Positions 31,601 to 43,600 of a stretch of 64,000 bases of DNA are shown piece by piece. Position 1 is the stretch's first letter. Every line of letters begins with the position of its first letter. Made by a program: the position numbers and the translations under genes. This stretch comes from Charina bottae. Lineage: Eukaryota; Chordata; Lepidosauria; Squamata; Charinaidae. The notes below the pieces were generated by a model. The model was given only the letters and a program-made list of their open reading frames with translations. It did not search any database and was not told the DNA's origin. Where the stretch lies: positions 17,086,001-17,150,000 of the forward strand of contig JALMGJ010000008.1 in the NCBI GenBank assembly GCA_023362775.1, written 5' to 3'.

Positions 31601-34600
31601 GTGTAGGGAAAAATCTTCCATGTCTAAATATTCTCAATGTCATTAAATGTAATGATAAAAATAACTTAATACCTTTTCACATGGGATGCTATTATTTGGA
31701 AGAACAGATACAAAACAGATAATGTACCTTATTTGTTCAACTTCTGGATGAAAGAAACACAATCTCAAACTTTATCATTATTTGTAAAAACCGTATGTGT
31801 CACAAATTTTTTTCCAAGTAGTATATATAAATATCTTTTTCCTTTTTTAAAAGGGAAATAGGGATACATTATGTTTCCAAACTTTATGTCGATGAAGGTT
31901 CTCAGTCATCCAGGTGGAACAGTCTTTAGCTTGAATCATGTCAACTGGATTTCTATTTTCTCAGTGGAAACGTTTCGCTCCTTATCCAAGAAGCTTCTTC
32001 AGTCTGAAGAAGCTTCTTGGATAAGGAGCGAAATGTTTCCACTGAGAAAATAGAAATCCAGTTGACATGATTCAAGCTACAGACAGTTTCCAAACTTTAG
32101 TTTTAGAAGTAGATATTGGAGGTCTCAGTTCTTCTTTTTCTTAACATGTGGTTTGAAGGAAATTACTCTGAAAAATAACTTGAAAAATTACAAGTGCTTT
32201 AAAATGTCCCCATAAAACCATCTAATTTAATCCTGTATTATTTCAGTACAGATCTTTCTTAATGTAGAAACAGGTTAAAGGCAAGACACTGAAGGCTAAT
32301 GGAAGCTTACAGTGAATGGAATTTGTGGCAATCTCATAGGTCATAGATTAAGTACATATTAATACATGAGGACAGGCTTAATTATTCATCCTGATTTTGT
32401 TTGCTACATATAAATACAGTTGAATGTCACTTACTAATTTCTAAAAAATACATATTCTATTATTGCTTTATAGGAATGTGGAGAAAAGCAAAGCCAAATA
32501 GAGCGGGCTGTTAGAGAAAAGCGAGCAGTTGAAGAAGAACTAGAGAAGGTAAAACCTTTTTTCTTTTCTGTCATGCCATTTTCATGCATTAATATAATGT
32601 TCGTGGTAATAGGTAAGTAGTTTTTAAGGTGTAGAAAATATTAGCCTTTGTCACATGGGACAGACTGGAAAGGAACAAAGCATTCACATCAGTTAGATAT
32701 GAATAAGAATATGCTGTCGTGATAAGAGTGCTTGGTCACTGTATTAGCAACAGAAGAAGTTGACTTAAGGGCATGTAATGCTGTTCGGCATTTTCTCTTT
32801 ACCCAAATAACTTGAGCTGGGGAGAAAAAGGAACTGCCATGCTAGCCCAGCTTCTGCCAGATCTTTTTCCCAGCTCCATCCAACTCTTTCCTTCTTTTGG
32901 AGGAGGGCTGCCAAACTCACAAAAGTACAACAAGCTAAAATTGCTAAAACTCACTTAAAATCAGTAAAAATGAATTAAGAAAGGAAGATCTGTAAAAGGG
33001 CAGATAATCAATTTTCATGCTATAACAAATGTTAATTAAAGGCAATTATACTAATAGTAAGGAGAAGGGGACGGCAGAGGATGAGATGGTTAGATAGCAT
33101 CACTGATGTAATGAACATGAATTTGAGTAAACTCCGGGAGACAGTGGAGGACAGGAAGGCCTGGCATGCAATGGTCCATGGGGTCACGAAGAGTCGGACA
33201 CGACTTAATGACTGAACAACAAAAAAAGATGATAATTAACACAATACAAACCATCAGTGGAAAGCTTGGATAATCGGCACAGGTAGTCCTTGGTTAACAA
33301 CCACAACCACTTGTTCAACAACCGTTCGAAGTTACGATGGCGCTGAACAAGTGGTGGTTACGACCAGTTCTTGAAGCTCCGGCCATCCCAGCACCCCGGC
33401 AGTCACGATATCGCAGTGTGGGTGCTTGGCATCCAGCTTGCACTTACGATGTTGCAGTGTCTTCTGGTCATATGATCACGATTTGCAGTCTTCCCTGCTG
33501 GCTTCCCACAAAGTCAATGGGGAAGCCGGCAGGGAAGTTCGCAAGTCACTCGGGTAAATCTCCCCCACCCATGCACCCTCTCCCAGCCCCTTTGCGCTTG
33601 CGCCACACCTTGTCGGTCACTTGTGCACCCTCCCCTAGCCTTGCTGAGCTCACGACGTGCCTCCCCACCACTCGTGCACTTTCCCTCACTCAGCACCAGG
33701 CACCCCAAGCCGCACTCGCATCGTGCCTCCCACGCACCCTCTGTGCCTCGCTGTGCTCATGTTGCGCCTCCCCGTCACTTGCTGACCCTTGTGCACCCTC
33801 CCCCACCCAGCAGCAGCCACCCCAAGCCCCGCAATGCTTGTGCCACGCCTCTCCACCAGCCGCTCACCCTCCCTGAGCCTCGTGCTTGTGCCTCCCTGCC
33901 ACTTGCACACCTTCCCCGGCCACTCATGCACCCTTGCACACCTTCCCCACCCAGCAGCAGCCACCCCAAGCCTCGCTGTGCTTGCACTGCGCCTCTCCCA
34001 CCACCCACTCACCCAGAGCCTCGCACTCATGCCACGCCTCCCCCACCACTCATGCACCCTCCCCGGCCACTCGCGCACCCTTGCGTGCCCTCCCCCATCT
34101 GGCAGCAGGCACCCCAAGCCCTGCCACACTCATGCCATGCCTCCCCAACACCCACACACACCCTCGCTCCCTCCCCCACCTGGTAGCAGTCACTTGCCTG
34201 CCTGCTGGCCTGCTTGCAAGCCACCTGGGGCTTGCAACTTCCTGCCTGCTTCCCCACTGACTTTGGTTGTTGGAAGCTGGCAGGAAGTTGCAAGGAGGTG
34301 CTTGCTTAACAACTCATGATCCTCACTTAACAATGGCAACGGGAACTGTAGGGATTGCCGTCGCCAAGCGATGCGGTCACATGACGTCACACTTTATGAC
34401 CGCATCTCTTAGTGACAGAAATTCCGGTCCCAATTGCCGTTGTAACTCAAGGACTACCTGTACAATGTTTGTCTGATGGATAAAAGCTAATACAATAAAG
34501 ACATCTTTCTTCAGATGTAATAGTCATAATGGAATGGTTATCCCACTTTCTTAAGTTGTGCACAGTAATTGATTTGTCAAAGCAGGGATTTCACTGGAAC

Positions 34601-37600
34601 ATTGAAATCATATCCTGTTTTAAATTCATCTGTCAGATATACCGTGAAGGTAGAGGAAATGAAGCTGATTATAGAAAACTAGAAGAGCTTCACCAGCGGT
34701 GTCTGAATGCTGAACGTACAAAAGATGACCTTCAGCTTAGTTTGCAAACAGCACAAAACAAAATTAAGCAACTAGAACTGAAGTAAGTAATTACCATATG
34801 CTGCAAACCAATATTCACTTTCTTTCCATTTCTCTTTCCAATTTTCTCTTTGGAGTCTTTTGACCAGGATTTTATACCCTTATATTTATATATATGTTAG
34901 CATTTCACTTTTTCCTTTTAAAATATGCATTGATATGAAATTATTACCATTTTTTGTACAACGGAAATATCTATTTTGTTTGTTTGTTACAGTTTATTAA
35001 CGTAGTTTATAACCCATTTTTCAGGATAGAAGTCCTCTTAAAGTGGATTAGAAGTAATATAATGAACCATAATAAAAATACAAATAAATTGTATTTAGAA
35101 ACAGATTTCTAAATACAGATTACTGTAGGATTTCTTAGGTCCTTCCCACAGGACAATTTATCATAAGTGCTTTCTGGGAGGTGGGAGTCTATTTGGGAGG
35201 CTTTGGAGATGGCCTTTACCTGCCTGTTACGATGCACTTTTTATTGTTTTCCATCTCCTTTTACAAGCAGACCCTGAAGTGTCTTACAGACATGTGTCAG
35301 ATTTTCCCCCAGATTATTTTTTCTACGGATGTGCCACTTTGCTATATCAGTATCTCTTGAACTTTAGGAGTGACATGGAAGATGTATTCCTGAAATGGGA
35401 AAGAGTTCAGAAATTGTCAAACACAAAGAGTTTTCTTTGTGACTTTGTAGAATCAGTCTGCTTCAGTAGATATATTGAAACCAGTTAGAGGATGATTAAA
35501 TGAAAGGTACCTAATTAAGCCTTCACTTACCATGTTAAACTGTAGGCTTTTATTTTTAACGGTGGTGGTATATTAGCAAGTTGGCTGTGACTCATCAACT
35601 TGCCTACTCTGGTGGCTCAATCACAATCACAGTCTAGTCCTATTAAAGCAGTTGGAAGCAAAGGTGAAACTAACCAGAGCTTTCAAAGATGGCCCTGCCA
35701 AAGAACTGTGCAGTGACAGCACTGCACGATGAAAGGTGTTCCTGCTTAGGTAGGCGTGGAAGGGGTGCAGAGGAGCATTTGGTGGCTTTCTTGGCATTGA
35801 GGTGGGAGGTGAGGGACAGAGTTAAAAATGGAGGTAAAGAAAATGAGGTAGCATAAGAATATGTTGTCTCTGCTCTCTTTCAGCTGTGCTGCTCCCTCTT
35901 AAATTGTTTCCTTTGAGTGTCTCTTTACTTCTCTTTTTATAGTTGCAAAATGAATCTTTCTTCCATTTTGTTTGTAGCTGTAAATCATTTTTGCTAGTAT
36001 ACATTTGAAGATATCCTAAAAGATAATCCGGAGGTGATATCAGTCTGCATTTGGGTCATGTGAATGCAGAGTGTAATATTTTTCCCAGGCTGAAGGCCAT
36101 AATTGGTCTTTAAGCAGTATCCTGGGGTGGGGGGGTGCTCGCCAGAAGGTAATAGAACCAGAACAAAAACTAAGTATGATTTGATTACTTTTACAATTTA
36201 ATTACATTTAAATATAGTTGATATAATTACTCTCCAATCAAGTAGTTAATTTCCCCCCTTTTCTCTTATAATAAAATAAAAACTTGATAGCAACTTTTAG
36301 ATTTCTCTCAGAGCCATACTGAAGGCTTGGTTCAAAAGTTGGAAAGAGAGATAATACAGAATTAAATGTCAACAGAATGGCCTCAAAAAAGAGCAAGCCA
36401 CAAAACTCTGTGCTTGTTTTTGTCCCTAAAGAGACTATAAACGGAGTGGGGAAGAAAGAGGATTTAATACAAGAGCATCTTAGAATTTTATTGTTGCTGA
36501 CAGTATCATACTTGACATCAGCTAAGAAGCAAGAAATTGCAAAGACCAAACTTTTTTTTCCTTCCTTTTCTTTTGGGTCTGTTGCAATTGAATGGAAAAG
36601 AGTGACATTTTTACAGAGATTTTTCAGTAGACTGTAAAGGCACCCTAAAGCTATAACAAACACAAGGTCCTTTTTTACTTGGTAGTCATCTTCTTTCCTA
36701 ATATAGTCATGTTCCTTAGGCTAGGCCTGCAGCTAACTGGGAAGCTCTTGCTTTACCTGCAAAACTGCCAAAATTATTTTGTCAGTCTGCAGACTTTTAG
36801 TTCATTTCATGAATATCAAGATGCATTACTTTACACTACAGAAGTATGTCTCTGTAAAATCTTTTAAGATATTTGTGGCGTGTTCATTTTTGTATTCGTT
36901 CTGTTCATTTCCATCGTGACTCTTCTTATTTTTGAATAAGAAATGTTTATTATTTGTAAGAAAGGGGAGAAAACACCATTGGGCATTGGTTGTGTTTTAT
37001 ATATAACTCTAAATCACTCAGAATGTTCTGTTGTATAAAGGTAAGAACATTTTTGCAAATCCATAATCAATTAATTAATAAGGAAATGTATATGGAGATT
37101 GTTTTATCACATCTATACCAGTTTTTAGTTTGTTAAAATAATACATGTCTAAGTTTGTCATCTGAAATTGCTATATATTTACGAACTGAAGAAAGGAGAA
37201 TCACTGAAATTTCTTCAGTATATAACTAACAAAGGTTAGTTTTCGAAATCCAAAAATGATACCAAGTCGTAGCAGATTCCTTTACTAGTGTCAAAGCAGT
37301 AAAAAGCAGCATCAATCCATTCTTGTAGCTTAGGGCTGTACAACTTCAGTCAGCCTGAAGTTTTTTGCATCCCTCTTTTAATTCATCTGGACCCCCTTTA
37401 AATATGATGTTAGCTTATCAACCATTGACTAGCTTAGATTTCAAGTATCTGGATATCTTTATATGTATCCTTATAATAAGCATATGATTTGGAACTACAA
37501 CACAATCAAAATTGATTTGCCACAGTTTGCAAAAAATCAGCAGTGGCTTACTCAGTATCATATCTCAAATTGTTACATTCTTATGAGGTAAGAAATACGG

Positions 37601-40600
37601 TGAAAGAATGACCCAGCTAAAATCAAAACGATGTCAAAAGTTGGATTTGTATAAAATGCACAAAATTAATGATGATGGTAGAAAACGGTCTTAAAAATCA
37701 GGTTTGTATGTGGGTAGAAGTTGGAAACCATTGAAATACAATTTTCAGATAAGCCATTTGTGGTGGCAATAAGGAAGTGAGATATTGGTCTCACATGAAA
37801 ATAAGAATGCATTTTTTTCATAGTCACACATATATATTCCATTTTCACATTGAATTACTGTAATAGAAAATACTCCTAATACCTACACATTCGTTCAGTT
37901 GTATAAGCATTGGGCTCGTCCAGGTGGTCTGTAGTCTGACTCAAACAGACAATCATACCTTAGATCTTGTTTCTACCTCTGAGCAGTTGTCTAGAGATCT
38001 GAAAGGAGGAAGTTTATTATTAGTCCTTTGTCAAGGTGCAGATAAAGCTTGTCACTTCCTGTGATTTCCATAGAATTAAGGGACCAATTAAGATGGTCTG
38101 CCCCAGGCACATTATGAATCTAAATCAATTCCAGCAAAACTTGGAAATGTTCCTAGCAGTCTGGCAGGTAGTTCCACCAAGCACTTGATTGAATTTTGGA
38201 ATTGGTGGCTGACCAGCATGCTGGATCTGATTTCCCCCAAGCAGCCTCTTTCTGTTTGCTAATGCCAGGGGTCTTTTTTTATAAGAATTTTATTAAATTT
38301 CAAACAAAGATAAAAACTACAGAAAAAACAAAAAAAACTACAAAGAGGGGAAAAAAGAAACTAAAAAGGTATAGAAACACAAGAGAAAAAAAAAATTTAA
38401 GTTACAAAAAGAGGTGACTTCCTACTTTTAAAAGCAAGGATATACAACAATTTTCCATAATCTCTTACTCTATATTAAACCAAGATCACATTATTTCTAT
38501 AAATCATACCATTGACACATTATAAAAATCACTAAGTATAGTTGCACCTTCCCCTTATATTAAAAGAGAAAAGAATATACATACATATATAAACCTCCTA
38601 ATCAACTCCCCCCCAAAAAAATAACATTTATTTAGTTATTTCCTTCCTACTACTATTCTATACATTCCTGTCTACTATAATAAAGGTCAAACTAAAAAAA
38701 CATAAATTGTCTACCATTATACTTGATAATACAGCATTTTAATAATCTTAATCATGTCAAACTCAAAACCAGACTTTTTTTATTATACCTTAAGAATCTT
38801 AATCCAAATAGTTAAAGATAAATGAAATCAGCCAAACCTTTAAAGCAATCCAGTTAAATATTCTTAAACTCTTATCCCACTTCAAAATAGACCAAAGCAT
38901 TTACATATCCCCATAATACGTACAGAGCGTTTTTCTTAAAGAAATCAAACAGCCCAACTGCCCCCCTCAAAAACTCCGACTTCACTTCAGGATACCTCCC
39001 ATACATAATAACCCCTTCTTTTCCAAGGCACTCCATCAAAAGATCCATTTCACCTATGGCTTGCAACTTGATCTCTCCCTTTCATTTCTTCAACTCAACT
39101 ATCCAGTCTTCATCCAACATCTCAGCAGAAGTCGAAGTTAAATTCCTCAATTTCATCCACGGCATCCTCAACCAGATGAGACATTTTAAAGCTCATATTT
39201 TCCACAATGTCCTGAATGCCTTGCATAAAAAGTTGGTAAGAATCAGAAAGAATCTGCTTAAAATCTCGATGGAAGTCAGAGAAACTCCTCCATGTCTCAA
39301 GCAATAGATTATGGCACCCCCTAGGAACTTAACCAGCGAAAGTCAAAGATATGAAGGAATGTGTTTACTTAAGCGAAAGTGAGATTAGGAGGCAATTCCC
39401 CAGGGAAAGTAGAAGCAGAAAACTGAAAGTCCAAAACAGCCGATTTAGCGTGTAGGAAAATGCTAGTCTCTTCAAATTTAGTACAAAAATAATAACAGGG
39501 AGACAATTATTTACTCTCAGTCCTCCTTAATATTTGGATGGAAAACAAGCCAAAACTTCAAAAGAATTTTTAAAAATTAACCCCCAAAATAATGATAAGC
39601 ACCGAGATAGCCCACTTCTCCTTGCTGTAGAAAGCCTCTCTTAGGGTACATATACTTATTGATATATTATTGGCCAGTCTTAGTGTCCCTTTAAGGCTAC
39701 AATGTGGCTTGGAAATGGTGATGTCCCAGCCTCCCGGCTAGCTCTTACCAGATGAGCGCGAGCGCTGTTTGCGATATTCTGGCTGCAAGCAGCCGTCTGG
39801 AGGACAGATGGGATGATTCCGAGTGTGTTCCTTTCCCGGAAAAACTCCTGGGCTTCAGAAAAAACCTGCCTGAGCCTGAAAAAACTGCCGCGTTGTCAGT
39901 TCTGCACGCGGAGCCCGTGGGCACAGCTGTTCAGTCCGCCATCTCCCCACCGGAAATTTCAGGGAGCTTTTTTTTTTTTTTGAAACTGAAAAGATTTTAG
40001 AGATGAAGTAATGCCTTAAGTGCCGGAATGTTGGTGGAGGAAAACAGGAACTGAATCTGACCAAGAACCCATGTTGAAAACTACAGTGGCAATAAAAGTG
40101 ACAAAGTACCAGTGCGTGTGTGCCTTCAAGTCAGTTTTTGACTCCTGGCGACTGCCTGGACTAGTCACTGCAGTTTTCTTGGCAAGATTCAGAATGGTTT
40201 GCCATTGCCTCCTTCCTAGGGCTGGGAGAGAGCCCAAGGTCACCCAGCTGGCTTCGTACCTAAGGCAGGACTAGAACTCAGTCTCCTGGTTTCTAACCTG
40301 CTGCCTTAACCCATACACAAAACTGGCTCTCAAAGTTTCAGTACTTCACCCTTATTACATCAGTGAGAAGTAGTCCAGCAGTGCTTATCAATTGGCTTAC
40401 TTTCTCTTAGAAATGAGTGGACTAGACAATCCACCTACAGGTTGCTGTCAGCTGTTTGCACATTTCACCAGTACAGTCACTTATGTTTGCTCAAGTGTTG
40501 ACTCTTCATTGGAAGGATCTGAAGAAATAATTGGGGCAACCCCTCATGTTATCTGGGATTCATTTTTGGCTTGTGGACTCTGAGGAAGTAGATAGGTGAA

Positions 40601-43600
40601 CTGCCCTACTTGTGGGCAGAACTGCATGTGGGGGGTTATGGGTGGAGGTACTGTTTCTGCAGTAGTTTTGTTCTTTCCTGAGTGGGCAATTGCAGTTGGT
40701 GGTGGTAGGGAAAAAGAGATTAACCTATTGGTTGCTCCCTTGTGGAGTGCTGGAGCATTCTGATCTCTCTTCCCTGCTTAACATCTTTATGAAACTACTA
40801 GAAAAGGTCATCCATCAGTTTGGGGTAAAATATAAAATATCATTATGCTAGTAATACCCAGTTATACATATCACCAGGCTGAACTGGAGATGTGGTAGAG
40901 GTCTTCACCTGGTCTGTGGAGGTTGTAGATGTCAAAATAAACTTGCAAGATTAATATGTTTTGACTCTTGACAGAGGACTGCAGTCCCACTGAAGGATAG
41001 GGTTAGGGTTAGGGTTACATTCTGATCTCTCTTCCCTGCTTAACATCTTTATGAAACTAGGTCCATGGCAAGGAGAGGTTGTCCTGGACACTCAGAGAGG
41101 AGATGTGATTTGCAGATGTGACCGTAGCCAGGGGCACTTGTGCAGTGCAGGAGGTCTTGAGAACAATAACACTGGTGTCACCTTGAGTTAGACTACTGTA
41201 ATGTGCTTTACATAAGGCTTTCTTTGAAAAGGTACTTGGAAACTGTAGTTAGTACAAAATGTGGCAACTTAAGTTCTGGAAAGAGAGCCATATCATGCCA
41301 GTTTGGTGGGCATTCTATGTTCTGATAGGTTTATGGATACAATTTAAAGTGGTAGTTTTTAACTATCAAGCCCTAAATGGCTTGGCTCCCAAGTTATTCC
41401 AGGATTGTCTCTTCAAACAGAACTGGCCTATCCTGTGCATTCATCTCAGGAATTGTATCCATAAGACAGATGCTTAAGGAAGCTTGATGCTTCCCCTCCA
41501 TTCAAAAAGGGGGGGGGGAAACAGAAGTAATGTTTCTGATTGCTGCCCTTCCTTCAGAAGTTCAATTGATGCCAGCATGATGGCCTTCAGGTAGGCGGTA
41601 GTGTAGTGTTTCATAGAGCTTTTGACAATTAATTATGACCATTAGGCTTAGATGTGACTCTAGTAATTGTTGTTAACATGTTATTTTTTTAAAAAAATGT
41701 TTTATTAATTAATATGTGTTTTACACTCTTACGTTATATCTGTAAACCTATGCAAGTCACACTGGAATATGGTAGTATATACCCATGTTAAATAAATAAA
41801 TTCATGTGTGATTGCTTGTTGGTGGTGGCTTAAAGTAATATTTCAGATTGTACTGGGTAAAAAAGAAAACAAAATGCAAAATATTTCTATATTTGACCTA
41901 GTCTAAGGTCTGTGGGGCGCGATAGCTCAGTGGTTAAGACGCCAGGCTTGTTGATCGGAAGGTCGGTGGTTCGAGACCTGAGCGCTGTGTGACGGAGTGA
42001 GCTTCAGCACTCGCCACAGCTCTTGCCAACCTAGCAATTTGAAAGCATGCAAATGCAAGTAGATGAATAGGTACCACTTCGGTGGGATGGTAACAGCGTT
42101 CCGTGCGCATCATGCCGGCCACATGACCGCAGAAGCGTCTTCGGACAGCGCTGGCTCTTCGGCTAAGAAACGGAGATGAGCACCGCCCCCTAGTGTCAGA
42201 CACGACTGTGCAGGGGAAAACCTTTTTACCTTAAGGTCTGTGTGTGATTCCAAGACATGTTTCAAACTGACCATACAATCAAAGTGTCATCCACTTTAAG
42301 ATACGAAGATGAGAGAGGCCGTTGCCAAGAAAGTATCTGCAAGCTTCAAAGTATTCTGGACTCTGAAAGGGAGAAATGTGGGGCTATCAGTGAAGAGCGC
42401 TTACAGCTCCAACGAGGGAATGAACAGCTTCAAAAAGAAATGGAAAACCTGAAAAAGCTCACGATGGAGGCACAACATACTGCAAAATTAAAGGTATTGT
42501 TTTTCACATAATATTTCAGAATTGATGCCAGTTGTTTGGATATTAATCTGCAAGGAACAAGACAGTATCACCTCACAATCTCCTTTAAAAACGAATTCAA
42601 ATTGTCTTTAACAATGATATCAGAAACACTACTGTAATCAATCCAGATATGTAAGCAACAGTCCAGGAAATGGCAATTAGTAGGACAGAATACCTAAATG
42701 TCACTTACTCGGTATCAATACATTTAGGCTTCAGTTAACCAACTTATTTGTATCTTTTTATAACTAGAGTTTTTCAGCCTAGATATTCAAAATGTACAGA
42801 CCATGTTTGAACTCATCATCCCTCTTAAAAAGCGCCAAAATGAATTCTCCCTGTCCTGCATTCCCCAAGTTTATTGACATTGCTCCAAGGGAATAGAAGC
42901 ATTATTAATATATAGCTTTATGGTTCAAACTTCTATATGATATATTGCTTTTCTCTTTTACGTCCTTTTCGTTGGTTTTCTTCTTGTTTTTGTTACGTTT
43001 GTGTCTATAAGAAGGACGGGACTCTTTTAACATTATTTCTTAATATTCTTTTATCTCTTTTTAGTACCCCAATTGCTCATAGGCTTGTCCTCTTCTCTGT
43101 TCCGTAGACTGTTGTCTCCCTTTCTTTTGTAGTTTAGGTTTGCACAGCTTCATACCTCAATAATAGGTAATACTTGGCTGAAATCGTAAAGTCTTTTAGG
43201 AGGAAGATGTGAGGGTGAGTGACTCAGGCTTTAGCCTTGTTACAAAGATAAACTGGGGTTTCAAATAAAGTATTTACTGTGGAGGAAGTGAATAAAAGAT
43301 TAAAGATATACTCATCTAGAAATTATTATTACTCTCTATGGATGACCAGGTCCGATGAAATTTCTTCAATGGAATTAAATTTATTTAAATTGAAACATAC
43401 TTAAGCAGGTTATTGACAGCTCAGTATAAGAAGAGAATACAATGCAAAATATACCTGAAATGAATTCTTTCACCTTTCATTTATTTCCATAATTAAACAT
43501 CTAATAATTCTTTACTGATAGGTATAAGAAACTTTGCTTGTACATATTGACAAACTTTTGTCTTAACTTTTAAAGAATAAAAGTTATTTTTGCAGTACAA

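Larger units (their letters stand above)
31887..32085 (+). mobile_element. Palindromic PLE-derived insertion with two head-to-head hammerheads
   Basis: Flanked by the perfect 14-bp duplication GTTTCCAAACTTTA (31873-31886, 32086-32099). The inner 160 bp is one long inverted repeat (CATGTCAACTGGATTTCTAT..CTTCAG / CTGAAG..complement). Each arm contains a hammerhead-like core, minus 32002-31973 and plus 32004-32033. The left end carries about 38 extra bp (TGTCGATGAAGGTTCTCAGT..). In SCLT1 intron 13. Closely related to 51346-51570. Confidence 0.85.
40700..41810 (+). mobile_element. L2-type LINE relic
   Basis: RT relic near 40840 (NTQLYIS for the DDTQLYIS box), the C-terminal ORF at 41259-41477 (GLWIQFKVVVFNYQALNGLA, APKLFQDCLF) and a 3' end in AAATAAATAAA. 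Rearranged by the duplication at 40756/41018. Confidence 0.65.

Noticed and set aside
33337..34319. Long Pro/Ser/His-rich ORFs (up to 187 codons)
   Set aside because: A product of the C-rich minisatellite in the transposon-like element at 33280-34460; open in several frames at once.
41915..41990. tRNA gene
   Set aside because: A and B boxes are present, but the acceptor and anticodon stems do not pair and the sequence continues into a SINE body with its own TSD.
42257..42300. Longer SCLT1 exon 16 or an alternative start at the ATG at 42257
   Set aside because: The frame is open, but no AG upstream restores phase with exon 15, and starting at 42301 aligns to human without gaps.
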